Both the position numbers and the translations under genes were made by a program. The notes beneath the pieces are model-generated. The model saw only the letters and a list, made by a program, of their open reading frames with translations, was not told the DNA's origin and did no database searches. Positions 1 to 7,553 of a stretch of DNA of 64,000 bases are shown here, one piece after another; position 1 is the stretch's first letter; each line of letters opens with the position of its first letter. The stretch comes from JANLQX01 sp031423635 (GTDB lineage: Bacteria; Actinomycetota; Acidimicrobiia; Acidimicrobiales; JANYDT01): the NCBI GenBank assembly GCA_031423635.1, contig JANPFX010000077.1, positions 1 to 64,000 on the forward strand, given 5' to 3'.

Positions 1-1
1 T

Positions 2-766
2 CCCCGCTCGATACGGCGTCGCCGCACCGCCCCCACCGCCGCGCTCGTGACCGGGTTGCTGCTTCTGTCGGCCGGGCTGGTCCGCGAGAGCCCGACCGGG
101 TCGTTCCGTCCGCCGAATCCGCCGTCCACGGTGGCACTAGCGGCTCCGCCCAGGACGGTCCCTCCGCCCACGACGGTCCCTCCGCCCACGACGGTCCCTC
201 CGCCCACGACGGTCCCTGCGACAACGGCGGTGCCGACGACAGCCGTGCCAGTGACTTCCACGACGACTTCCACGACGACGGTCACCACCACGACCGTTTC
301 CCCGACCACGACCGTTCACGGGACCACGACGGTGAGACCCGCCGCAACGACGACGATCCGGGCGCGGGCCACGACGGTCGCCCCCACCACCCAAAAGCCC
401 AAGCGGCGGGCGACGACAACCACCGTCGCGCCGCGGACGACCCCACCGACCGAGGCGGTCACCGCACCTCTGACCGCGCCGCCAGTCGTCGAGTCGACAA
501 CGCCTCCACCTCCGCCGGAGGTCACAGTTCCCGCAGTCACGACGCCCCCGCCGGTCATCGTGACGACGACCCCTTCGCCGCCGGTTCTGAATACGACCAC
601 AACGAGGCCGTGCGTGCCGGGTCAGACGTGTCCGACGACCCCCCCGGCTGTCACGACCACGCTCAAGCCGTGCAATCCGTCGGTCCTCTGCCGCCCGCCG
701 ACGATCCCGCCGATCGTCATCGTGTTCCGCACCACGACGACCCTTGCTCCGCCGAGCGTCCTCTAG
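2..766 (+). CDS. Thr/Pro-rich secreted or wall-associated protein, 5' end outside window
   Basis: The frame is open to the window edge, and the residues before the first GTG (position 47) are Arg-rich and run into a Leu-rich hydrophobic stretch. This looks like an N-terminal signal or anchor, so the true start probably lies upstream. The body is almost entirely Thr, Pro, Val and Ala, with TVPPPT repeats near its start. Close to the C terminus are two short Cys pairs, CVPGQTC and CNPSVLC, each preceded by Arg/Lys-Pro, which could form small disulphide loops. Such low-complexity Thr/Pro proteins usually act as extracellular stalks or linkers. No catalytic domain is visible. An intrinsic terminator follows about 60 nt after the stop. 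Function is not assignable. Confidence 0.6.
   Translation, partial: PRSIRRRRTAPTAALVTGLLLLSAGLVRESPTGSFRPPNPPSTVALAAPPRTVPPPTTVPPPTTVPPPTTVPATTAVPTTAVPVTSTTTSTTTVTTTTVSPTTTVHGTTTVRPAATTTIRARATTVAPTTQKPKRRATTTTVAPRTTPPTEAVTAPLTAPPVVESTTPPPPPEVTVPAVTTPPPVIVTTTPSPPVLNTTTTRPCVPGQTCPTTPPAVTTTLKPCNPSVLCRPPTIPPIVIVFRTTTTLAPPSVL
155..208 (+). repeat. 18-bp tandem repeat encoding TVPPPT
   Basis: Three full 18-bp units (acggtccctccgcccacg) and a partial fourth lie in frame in the Thr/Pro-rich gene. Each unit adds six residues. The units are identical at DNA level, so they were duplicated recently and copy number may vary between strains. Confidence 0.85.
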
Positions 767-826
767 CAAGCCCGTCGCTGGGTGATCCCGGACAACTGCC
801 TCCGCCATCCCGGATCGACCAGTTCA

Positions 827-847
827 GGCCGATTCTCGGCCGTTTTT
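827..847 (+). terminator. Intrinsic terminator of the Thr/Pro-rich gene
   Basis: A 6-bp stem (ggccga/tcggcc) with a 3-nt loop is followed directly by gttttt. It lies about 60 nt after the stop at 766 and before the convergent proS 3' end. The T-run is on the plus strand, so it serves the plus-strand gene. Confidence 0.65.
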
Positions 848-922
848 CGACGGTCTGGGAGTCGAAACCGAGCGATCTGGGATGCTGGGCGCTCCTGCGC
901 GTCGGATCAGACTGCCCGGTGA

Positions 923-2662
923 TCAGGCTGTTGCGGTGGCGACGAGGTCGCCGACGATGGCATCGACGGCCACTTCACGGCGCTCGCCGGTGCGGCGATC
1001 CTTGACTTCGACCATGCCGTTGGTGAGACCCTTGCCGACGATGCAGATGGTCGGCATGCCGAGCAGATCGGCGTCGCCGAACTTGATGCCGGCGCTGACG
1101 CCGATGCGATCGTCGAGCAGAACGCGCACACCGCGTGCGACCAGGGCGGCGGCGATCCGTTCGGCTTCGGGGAGCTGGATGCCGCCGTCCTTGCCGGTGA
1201 CGGCCACGATGTGCACCTGCGCCGGGGCGATCGAGTTGGGCCAGCACAGCCCCCGGTCGTCATGGCGCTGCTCGGCCACCACGGCCACTGCCCGGGACAC
1301 CCCGATGCCGTAGGAGCCCATGGTGATCCGGATCTGCTGACCGTCGGCGCCCGAGGCGTCGAGCGCGAACGCGTCGGCGTACTTGCGGCCGAGTTGGAAG
1401 ATGTGGCCGATCTCGATGGCGCGTCCGGTGGTGAGCGGTGAGGAGCATCGTGGGCAGGGGTCGCCCTCGACGATCGTGGCGACGGAAATCACGCGGTCGA
1501 CCTGGAAGTCGCGGCCGACCACGGCGTTCACCACGTGATGCTCGAAGCGGTTCGCGCCGGTGACCCAGGAGGTGTTGTCGGCGACGGCGGGGTCGGCGAA
1601 GACCGTGACACCGTGGTCGGCCATGCCGATAGCGGAGACGTATCCCTTCACGAAGGCCGGATTCGCGCTGAAGTCGTCGTCGGTGAACGGCTCGAGTCGA
1701 CCCGGGGCGACCACCGCCTCGAGCTTGGCTTCGTCGACTTCCCGGTCGCCGGGGACGAGCACCATGATGGGCGCGCCGTCGACCTTGAACAGGATGTTCT
1801 TCAGCAGCATCGTGGCGTCCACGCCCAGGTCGTGGTGGTTGTTGAGGTGGGCGACGAGCGCGGTGATCCCCGGCGCATCGGGGGTGTGCAGTGCGGTCAT
1901 CGCCGGGTGGTTCGCCGGGTCGACCTTGGTGAGGTTGCCGATCGAGCGTTCAACGGCTTCGACGTTGGCGGCGTAGTCGCACGACGTGCAGCTGACGAAG
2001 GTGTCCTCTCCGGTCGGGCTGGGGGCGAGGAACTCCTCGCTGGCCGAGCCGCCCATGGCGCCCGACATCGCCGCGACGATGCGGTAGTCGATGCCGAGTC
2101 GGGCGAAGGTCTTCTGGTAGGCGTCGCGATGGAGTTGATACGCCGTGGCCAGGCCTTCGTCGGTGAGGTCGAAGGAGTAGGAGTCCTTCATGAGGAACTC
2201 GCGGCCCCGCAGGATGCCCGAGCGCGGCCGCGCCTCATCTCGGTACTTCGACTGGATCTGATAGAGGATCACCGGGAAGTCGCGATATGACGTGTACAGA
2301 TCTTTCACCGCGAGGGTGAACAGCTCCTCGTGGGTCGGCCCGAGGAGGTAGTCGTTGCCCCGACGATCCTTGAGTCGGAACAGCGTGTCGCCGTACTCCG
2401 TCCAGCGGCCGGTGGTCTCGTATGGGTCGCGGGGGAGCAGGGCCGGGAAGGTGACCTGCTGAGCGCCGATCGCGTCCATCTCCTCCTTGATGACCCGCTC
2501 GACGTTGTCCTGCACCAATTGGCCGAGGGGCAGCAACGAATAGATGCCGGGGGCCCAGCGGCGGATGTAGCCCGCCCGCACCAGGAGCTTGTGGCTCGGA
2601 ACCTCGGCATCTGCCGGATCGTCGCGGAGCGTTCGGAGGAAGAGGGTCGACAGGCGGAGCAC
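923..2662 (-). CDS. proS: Prolyl-tRNA synthetase, bacterial type
   Basis: Charges tRNA(Pro) with proline in the cytoplasm. Class II synthetase signatures are present: the TGRW/RGNDYLLGPTHEE motif-2 region, FLMKDSYSF, and motif 3 around GSYGIGVSR. The long insert between motifs 2 and 3 is the editing domain of bacterial-type ProRS, and a C-terminal anticodon-binding domain follows. I chose the GTG at 2662 (VLRLSTLFLRTLRDDP) because this is where family proteins begin, giving 579 aa. The frame stays open upstream to 2875, but that extra stretch is translated repeat DNA, not protein. The start codon is therefore the one uncertain point. The gene is transcribed away from the secreted lipase. Confidence 0.93.
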   Translation of the reverse strand: MLRLSTLFLRTLRDDPADAEVPSHKLLVRAGYIRRWAPGIYSLLPLGQLVQDNVERVIKEEMDAIGAQQVTFPALLPRDPYETTGRWTEYGDTLFRLKDRRGNDYLLGPTHEELFTLAVKDLYTSYRDFPVILYQIQSKYRDEARPRSGILRGREFLMKDSYSFDLTDEGLATAYQLHRDAYQKTFARLGIDYRIVAAMSGAMGGSASEEFLAPSPTGEDTFVSCTSCDYAANVEAVERSIGNLTKVDPANHPAMTALHTPDAPGITALVAHLNNHHDLGVDATMLLKNILFKVDGAPIMVLVPGDREVDEAKLEAVVAPGRLEPFTDDDFSANPAFVKGYVSAIGMADHGVTVFADPAVADNTSWVTGANRFEHHVVNAVVGRDFQVDRVISVATIVEGDPCPRCSSPLTTGRAIEIGHIFQLGRKYADAFALDASGADGQQIRITMGSYGIGVSRAVAVVAEQRHDDRGLCWPNSIAPAQVHIVAVTGKDGGIQLPEAERIAAALVARGVRVLLDDRIGVSAGIKFGDADLLGMPTICIVGKGLTNGMVEVKDRRTGERREVAVDAIVGDLVATATA

Positions 2663-2711
2663 GCCGCCAACGCTAATGGCGCCGGCCCGAATCCATGCCC
2701 GGTTTGCTGCC

Positions 2712-2860
2712 GGGAGAGAGGTTGCCCCTCTGCTGGTCCTGCGCTGCGCCGCTCGCTCCGCTCGACTGCTCGCAACACGAGTGTCCGCAGCTTGGGAGAG
2801 AGGTTGCCCCCATATATGGGGGCAGAACACCTCCGAACGGCGGAGGGAGGTGTTCTGCCG
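2712..2860 (+). repeat. Modular dispersed repeat, copy 1
   Basis: Modules in order: box GGGAGAGAGGTTGCCCC (2712-2728); GC-rich core starting gcgctgcgccgctcgctccg (about 2741-2782); a second identical box (2794-2810); the perfect palindrome TGCCCCCATATATGGGGGCA (2805-2824); and a terminal hairpin with 14-bp arms (2821-2834 and 2846-2859) around an 11-nt loop. The same modules recur near 15.1, 46.5, 54.3 and 60.8 kb. This copy lies upstream of proS and of the lipase and extends the proS frame artificially. Confidence 0.85.
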
Positions 2861-3160
2861 CATGTTCGTGACCATCGTTCAGCGAGGTGGTCTGTGGACA
2901 TATCTGTGGACATAGTGTCATTTCGGTGGACAAGTCCCGATGTGCGGCTTGGAACGAGCGCCGATTTCCGGTCGTTTGCGACGGAGGACCCTCGTCTGGC
3001 GGGTTCTTTCCAGAGAAGCACACGACGTGGCTCGGTTGGTGAACGCGCGTTCAGAATTGATTGAAAGGTCAATGATCAAACCCGACAGCCACCTCCGGAC
3101 GAGTCGAGTCGGTGAACATCGACAAGATCGGAGACGTCGACCCGGCCGTAACCTTGGAGC
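2861..3160. other. Non-coding gap between repeat copy 1 and the lipase gene
   Basis: No gene is supported here. The gap holds a perfect 12-bp tandem duplication (tctgtggacata at 2891-2902 and 2903-2914), followed by a related tgtcatttcggtggaca stretch. At about 3049-3080 there is an AT-rich patch (gaattgattgaaaggtcaat), unusual for this genome, which may carry the lipase promoter or an operator. Confidence 0.5.
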
Positions 3161-4348
3161 ATGGTCAGCTTCCTGTCCCGTCGCGCCCGTGCGTTTGCGA
3201 CGGCCGTGGTCATGCTGTCGATGCTCGCCGTTACCGTGCCGACGCCGACCGTCGTACATGCGGCGACCCGGGTGCAGTCGTTGAGCATTCCCGATCCTGC
3301 TCCCGACGTAGCCCCCGGCACCTTGCTCGGGTCGGTGCCGATTGCCGGTGGGGGACCACTCGGCGCCAAGGCGTATCGCGTCGTCTACGCCTCACGCAGC
3401 ATCTCCGGTGCGCCGATTGCCGTCACCGGCTTCGCGTACGTGCCTCCGGGCCTGGCCCCGAAAGGCGGTTGGCCGGTGCTTTCGTATGCACACGGAACAG
3501 TCGGTCTTGCGGACCGCTGCGCGCCCTCTCGCAAGCCGGGCGCGGCGGAACAGTTCATCGGCCTGTCGTTCGTCGGCCTCGGCATGGCGGTCGTCGCGAC
3601 GGACTACGAGGGGCTGGGCACCCCCGGTCGGCATCCGTACATGGTCGGCGAGAGCGAAGGCCGCGGTGTGCTTGACATCGTCCGTGCCGCCCGGCAACTG
3701 CCGTCGGAGTCGCTCAGCGCGCGTACCTTGATCTGGGGCCACTCGCAGGGCGGCCACGCCGCGCTGTTCGCAGGTCAGTTGGCCTCGACCTGGGCGCCCG
3801 ATCTGAAACTGCTTGGTGTGGTGGCAGGGGCTCCGCCGTCGCAACTGACCACGGTCGCCGACTCGATCTCGACGTCGCCGTACCGCGGGTACCTGTTCAT
3901 GGTGGCGGCCGGACTCGCGGCGGCGAACCCGTCGCTGAACCTCAACGATGTCCTGACAGAGAAGGGCCAACAGATCCTTCCGGTCGTCGACACGGGTTGC
4001 AACACTGAGGTGTTCAAGGCGTTCGCCGCCGATCCGCTCGACACCCTCGTCAAGCGCGACGGGTTCCGTGCCGGGCCATGGGCTGCGGCACTCCAGGCGA
4101 ACGAACCCGGCAATGTGCGCATCCCGGCCCCTGTTCTCCTCGTCCACGGCGATCGCGATGAGCAGATCCCGGTGGCGACCTCGGCGAAGCTCCTGTCGCG
4201 GATGTGTGCCGCGAAGACGCCCACGCGCCGTGTCGTCTATCCGGGCCAAGACCACACCGGTACGGCGATCGTCTCGCTGTTCGATGTGATCTCGTTCGCG
4301 AGGGATCGACTCGATGGGAAGGCGGCGAAGAGCAGCTGCCGACGATGA
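3161..4348 (+). CDS. Secreted lipase/esterase, alpha/beta hydrolase (secretory lipase family)
   Basis: A 395-aa protein. Residues 1-35 are a signal peptide: an Arg-rich start, a hydrophobic core and a cleavage region around VVHAA. The nucleophile elbow GHSQGG puts the catalytic Ser near residue 195. The acid is probably in LLVHGDRDEQIP (about 328-338) and the His in GQDHTGT (about 362). The YAHGTVG segment fits the oxyanion region. This pattern resembles the secretory lipase family found in actinobacteria and fungi, which hydrolyses acylglycerols or other esters outside the cell. The ATG at 3161 has a weak purine-rich stretch (ttggagc) before it. The ferredoxin/P450 pair follows about 70 nt downstream. 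The exact substrate is unknown. Confidence 0.85.
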   Translation: MVSFLSRRARAFATAVVMLSMLAVTVPTPTVVHAATRVQSLSIPDPAPDVAPGTLLGSVPIAGGGPLGAKAYRVVYASRSISGAPIAVTGFAYVPPGLAPKGGWPVLSYAHGTVGLADRCAPSRKPGAAEQFIGLSFVGLGMAVVATDYEGLGTPGRHPYMVGESEGRGVLDIVRAARQLPSESLSARTLIWGHSQGGHAALFAGQLASTWAPDLKLLGVVAGAPPSQLTTVADSISTSPYRGYLFMVAAGLAAANPSLNLNDVLTEKGQQILPVVDTGCNTEVFKAFAADPLDTLVKRDGFRAGPWAAALQANEPGNVRIPAPVLLVHGDRDEQIPVATSAKLLSRMCAAKTPTRRVVYPGQDHTGTAIVSLFDVISFARDRLDGKAAKSSCRR

Positions 4349-4417
4349 GGTGGCAATTGGCGCGGCGAAATGCGAGTATTTACTCAGGTTCTGTTGCCGA
4401 CTCCCGAAAGGTCCATC

Positions 4418-4612
4418 ATGCGAATCGTCATCGACGCGGAGAAATGTCAGGGACACAACCGCTGTTACGCGCTTGCCCCCGAGCTCGTTGATGTCGATGA
4501 TCTCGGGATGGCCCAGGTCATCGATGGTGGCCTCGTGCCGGCCGGATCCGAGCAGAAGGCCCAGCTCTTGGTCGCCAACTGCCCGGAGTACGCGATCTCC
4601 ATCGTCGAGTAG
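4418..4612 (+). CDS. Small [3Fe-4S]-type ferredoxin, probable P450 partner
   Basis: A 64-aa ferredoxin starting at the ATG at 4418 behind a gaaag stretch; longer frames from 4370 have no better start. Cluster ligands are C10, C16 and C55 (the last in NCPEYAI). The position that holds Cys in ordinary 4Fe ferredoxins is His13 (CQGHNRC). In P450-associated actinobacterial ferredoxins this pattern goes with a [3Fe-4S] cluster. It lies 59 nt upstream of a cytochrome P450 on the same strand, so it most likely passes electrons to that enzyme. The cognate ferredoxin reductase is not in the window. Confidence 0.9.
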   Translation: MRIVIDAEKCQGHNRCYALAPELVDVDDLGMAQVIDGGLVPAGSEQKAQLLVANCPEYAISIVE

Positions 4613-4671
4613 TTCTGCCCGATGCACCTGCCCCGACCTTGCCCGACCCGACCAGAACAAGCGAGCACGAG

Positions 4672-5892
4672 ATGACTGACACCCGCGTACGGACGGCCCC
4701 GCCGGTCATCGACTGGGCGACCGACTTCGACCACACCGACCCGGTGTGGGTCGACAACCCGTTTCCCATCTGGGACGACCTGCGCAAGCGTTGCCCCGTC
4801 GCCCATAGCGACCGCTTCAACGGTGTGTACTTGCCGACCCGGGCCGAGGACATCCACGCCATCGCGTACGACACGGACCACTTCACGTCGCGGGCTGTCG
4901 TGGTGTCGACCAACGTGCCCGAAGCCGTTGCGCCAATCGGTGGGGCACCGCCCATCACCAGCGATCCGCCCTTCCATCAGCACGCCCGCAAGATCCTGCT
5001 CCCAGCCTTCGGTCCGAAGGTAATCGAGGCGCTGCGTCCCCGCGTCGTCGAGCTCTGCCACAAGTTGATCGACGACATGGAAGAACGCGACGTCGTCGAT
5101 GGTGCCGCCGACTACGCCCAGAACATACCGCCGGCGGTGATCGCCCACATGCTCGGCCTGCCGATGGAGGACGGCGACATCTTCCGTACCTTCATCCACA
5201 CCACCCTTGGCAACGTCGATGCGCCGCCGGAGGAACGACAGGCCGCGTTCGGACAGCTCGACTCGTACCTCGATGGACATCTGAACGATCACCTCGAGAA
5301 CCCGCGTGATGACCTGATCACGTTCCTTCAGAACGCCGAGATCTTCGGTAACAAGCTCTCCTTCGAGCACGTGCGCGGCACGATTGCGTTGCTGATGATC
5401 GCCGGGATCGACACCACGTGGTCGGCGATCGGGGCCTCGCTGTTCCACCTGGCCTCGACGGACTCGGACCGCACACGGCTCCGCAATGAGCCGCAACTCC
5501 TACCGACGGCGGTGGAGGAGTTCCTGCGCGCGTACGCACCGGTCACCATGGCCCGCGTCGTCAAGGAAGACGTGGAAATCAGCGGGACGGTGCTCAAAGA
5601 AGGCCAATGGTGCCTGCTGCCCTTCCCGGCGGCGAACCGTGACCCGGAGGCGTTCGTCGACGCCGACCAATTCGTGATCGACCGCGCCGAGAACCGCCAT
5701 GCCGCGTTCGGTCTCGGCATCCACCGCTGTCTGGGGTCGAACCTCGCCCGCCTCGAGCTTTCCGTCGCCGTGCAGGTGTGGATGGAGCGTTTCCCGGATT
5801 TCATCCTCGAGGATCCGTCTGCGGTCACGTGGGCACCCGGCCAGGTGCGGGGTCCCCGCATCCTGCCGATCCGCGTCCTCGAACGCGCCTGA
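4672..5892 (+). CDS. Cytochrome P450
   Basis: A 406-aa soluble bacterial P450 monooxygenase. Key elements in order: the I-helix oxygen-activation motif AGIDTT (about residue 244), the K-helix ExxR (EEFLR, about 282), and the haem-binding loop FGLGIHRCLG with the thiolate Cys near residue 352. The ATG at 4672 (MTDTRVRT) is preferred over an in-frame TTG at 4639 because it fits family length and follows a purine-rich stretch. It probably forms an operon with the upstream ferredoxin. The substrate cannot be read from sequence; the lipase next door hints at fatty-acid, sterol or xenobiotic chemistry only by association. Confidence 0.93.
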   Translation: MTDTRVRTAPPVIDWATDFDHTDPVWVDNPFPIWDDLRKRCPVAHSDRFNGVYLPTRAEDIHAIAYDTDHFTSRAVVVSTNVPEAVAPIGGAPPITSDPPFHQHARKILLPAFGPKVIEALRPRVVELCHKLIDDMEERDVVDGAADYAQNIPPAVIAHMLGLPMEDGDIFRTFIHTTLGNVDAPPEERQAAFGQLDSYLDGHLNDHLENPRDDLITFLQNAEIFGNKLSFEHVRGTIALLMIAGIDTTWSAIGASLFHLASTDSDRTRLRNEPQLLPTAVEEFLRAYAPVTMARVVKEDVEISGTVLKEGQWCLLPFPAANRDPEAFVDADQFVIDRAENRHAAFGLGIHRCLGSNLARLELSVAVQVWMERFPDFILEDPSAVTWAPGQVRGPRILPIRVLERA

Positions 5893-5973
5893 TTCCTGCG
5901 AAACAAGCCCGCGCTCGCAATCGGGACATCTGGCTCTAGGGTTTTGGGCCCTAGCGAAGGGGTGCGCGTTTCC

Positions 5974-6651
5974 GTGGCCGGTCAAGACAAGTGGCAGCGT
6001 CAGTTCATGCGGTTCGGCGCGATCGTCGACCGGCTGAGCCGACCGTTCATGACGGTTGAACTCGACCATCGGGACAGCATTCCCCGCCAACCGATGCTGA
6101 TGGCTGCGAATCACCGGAGTTTGGCCGACGTGTTCGTTGCGCTGATCGCCTGCTATCGCCTGAAGCGGCCGACGAGGTTCATCGTCTCGCGGGTGTTCTT
6201 CAAACGTCCGGTGTTCGGAACGGTGCTGCGGTCGATTGGCTGCATCGAAGGAGGACGCAAGAGCGGAGCGGGTGCGGTCGCCGTTGGGGCCATCAGGGAC
6301 GGGAACTCGTGCGCAATCATGCCCGAAGGAGCGATCAAGGAGATGCTGCCGGGACACATCCTCGCACCCCTGCTTCCCGGCGTCGCCGAGATCTGGGAGC
6401 AGAGTCAGTGCCCATTCGTCGCGGTTGGTGTGTCCGGCGCCGACGACGTGTGGAAGAACGGCCGCTGGTTCCCGCGGACCGCGATACGGAGCCGAAACCG
6501 TCCCCTCGTGCACGTCCGGGTGGCCGACCCGGTGTTCCCCGGTGGCCTGCCGTGCTCGCTGGAGCGGGTCGAGGAGATCATGGAGGCGAACTGCGTGCAG
6601 AGCGCCCACGATCACGAGAAGCGGGTCGCTGAGCTGCTCTCGTGGCGCTGA
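5974..6651 (+). CDS. PlsC-type 1-acyl-glycerol-3-phosphate acyltransferase family protein
   Basis: Glycerophospholipid-type acyltransferase. The catalytic NHRSLADV matches NHx4D (His/Asp pair), and IMPEGAI replaces the usual FPEGTR substrate-binding block. The FIVSRVFFKRPVFGTVLRSIGCI region matches the segment between the two motifs. These enzymes acylate lysophosphatidate or related acceptors at the inner membrane face. No long membrane helix is evident. Start choice is uncertain: the GTG at 5974 sits 11 nt after AAGGGG, whereas TTG 5944 and GTG 5962 are also in frame. The gene ends shortly before the convergent deoC. Confidence 0.8.
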   Translation: MAGQDKWQRQFMRFGAIVDRLSRPFMTVELDHRDSIPRQPMLMAANHRSLADVFVALIACYRLKRPTRFIVSRVFFKRPVFGTVLRSIGCIEGGRKSGAGAVAVGAIRDGNSCAIMPEGAIKEMLPGHILAPLLPGVAEIWEQSQCPFVAVGVSGADDVWKNGRWFPRTAIRSRNRPLVHVRVADPVFPGGLPCSLERVEEIMEANCVQSAHDHEKRVAELLSWR

Positions 6652-6710
6652 TCCGTCGCCCCGGGCTGAGTCGTCGCCCCGGTCGCCTCGGGTGGTTCGA
6701 CCCGGGCCAG

Positions 6711-7370
6711 CTACCAGCCGTCGAGGATGGCCCGGCCGCCTGACGTGCCGATCCGCGTGGCGCCCGCCTCGATCATGGCCCTCGCCGTCGCTGCATCACG
6801 GATGCCGCCCGACGCCTTGACGCCGGTGTCCTCGCCGACCGTCTCGGCCATGAGGCGCACGGCGGCCACGGTCGCACCGCCCGAGGGGTGAAAGCCGGTC
6901 GACGTCTTCACGAAGTCGGCCCCCGCCGACCTGGCCACACGGCACGCCTCGACGATCTCGGCGTCGGAGAGGACGCCCGTCTCCAGAATCACCTTGAGCA
7001 GAGCGTTGGGCACGGCGGCCGCCACGTCGGCGACGTCGGCTTCGAGCCCGGCCCAGTCGCCCGACTTGATGAGTCCGAGGTTGGCGACCATGTCGACCTC
7101 CGAAGCCCCGCCGGCGACCGCGAGCGATGCCTCCATGGCCTTGATGCGGCTATCGACGGCGCCACTCGGAAAGCCCACCACCGTGCACACCACGATGCCG
7201 TCGTCGACCGCATTGACGGCCAGCTCGACGTTGCACGGGCTCACGCAGACCGCGCCGACCCCCAGCTCGTTCGCCTCGACACACAACGCCACGACCTCGT
7301 CGGGTGTGGCCTCGGGACGAAGGAGGGTGAGATCGAGCATGCGGGCGACATCGGCGCGGGACAGGTCCAT
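6711..7370 (-). CDS. deoC: Deoxyribose-phosphate aldolase
   Basis: A 219-aa class I aldolase that cleaves 2-deoxyribose 5-phosphate to acetaldehyde and glyceraldehyde 3-phosphate. The Schiff-base Lys is in DFVKTSTGF and the second active-site Lys is in VKASGGIRD. The N terminus (MLDLTLLRPEAT) and the DMVANLGLIKSGDW segment are typical of DeoC. The ATG at 7370 gives full family length. The gene diverges from the phosphohexomutase, which could supply deoxyribose 5-phosphate by mutase action on the 1-phosphate. Together they fit deoxynucleoside catabolism and form the edge of the nucleoside island. Confidence 0.93.
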   Translation of the reverse strand: MDLSRADVARMLDLTLLRPEATPDEVVALCVEANELGVGAVCVSPCNVELAVNAVDDGIVVCTVVGFPSGAVDSRIKAMEASLAVAGGASEVDMVANLGLIKSGDWAGLEADVADVAAAVPNALLKVILETGVLSDAEIVEACRVARSAGADFVKTSTGFHPSGGATVAAVRLMAETVGEDTGVKASGGIRDAATARAMIEAGATRIGTSGGRAILDGW

Positions 7371-7422
7371 GTCCCCACGTTCTCACGGCGGCGCCGGTCT
7401 CCGTTTCCGATCTGCCGACGCT

Positions 7423-7509
7423 GGTTCATCGCCCGCAATGCGGAAACTGCCCGGGATTCGTCGCCCAAGCCGGCTTTGCCGGCGACGGAGACCGCATTGG
7501 CGGGCGATA
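7423..7509 (+). repeat. Second dispersed palindromic repeat family, copy A
   Basis: Outer inverted arms atcgcccgcaatgcgg (7428-7443) and ccgcattggcgggcgat (7492-7508) differ by one inserted base. Inside is a nested ggcgac-containing hairpin around gccggctttgccggc. A related sequence in opposite orientation lies at 40288-40373, sharing ggttcatcgcccgc at one end and gccggcgacg near the other. It occupies the divergent deoC/mutase promoter region. Confidence 0.6.
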
Positions 7510-7553
7510 CGGTCCGTGTGCAGAGGCGGCGCGGAGTTTGGAAGGATGCCGGG

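Noticed and set aside
137..808. Arg-rich minus-strand reading frame over the Thr/Pro gene
   Set aside because: It is the complement of Thr/Pro codons; the plus frame has signal-like hydrophobicity, repeats in frame and its own terminator.
2861..2940. Insertion-sequence end at the tgtggaca repeats
   Set aside because: No transposase fragment and no matching inverted end could be found in the window.
6888..7553. 222-codon N-terminal extension of the phosphohexomutase
   Set aside because: Overlaps deoC antisense and repeat copy A; the ribosome site and family length support the GTG at 7554.
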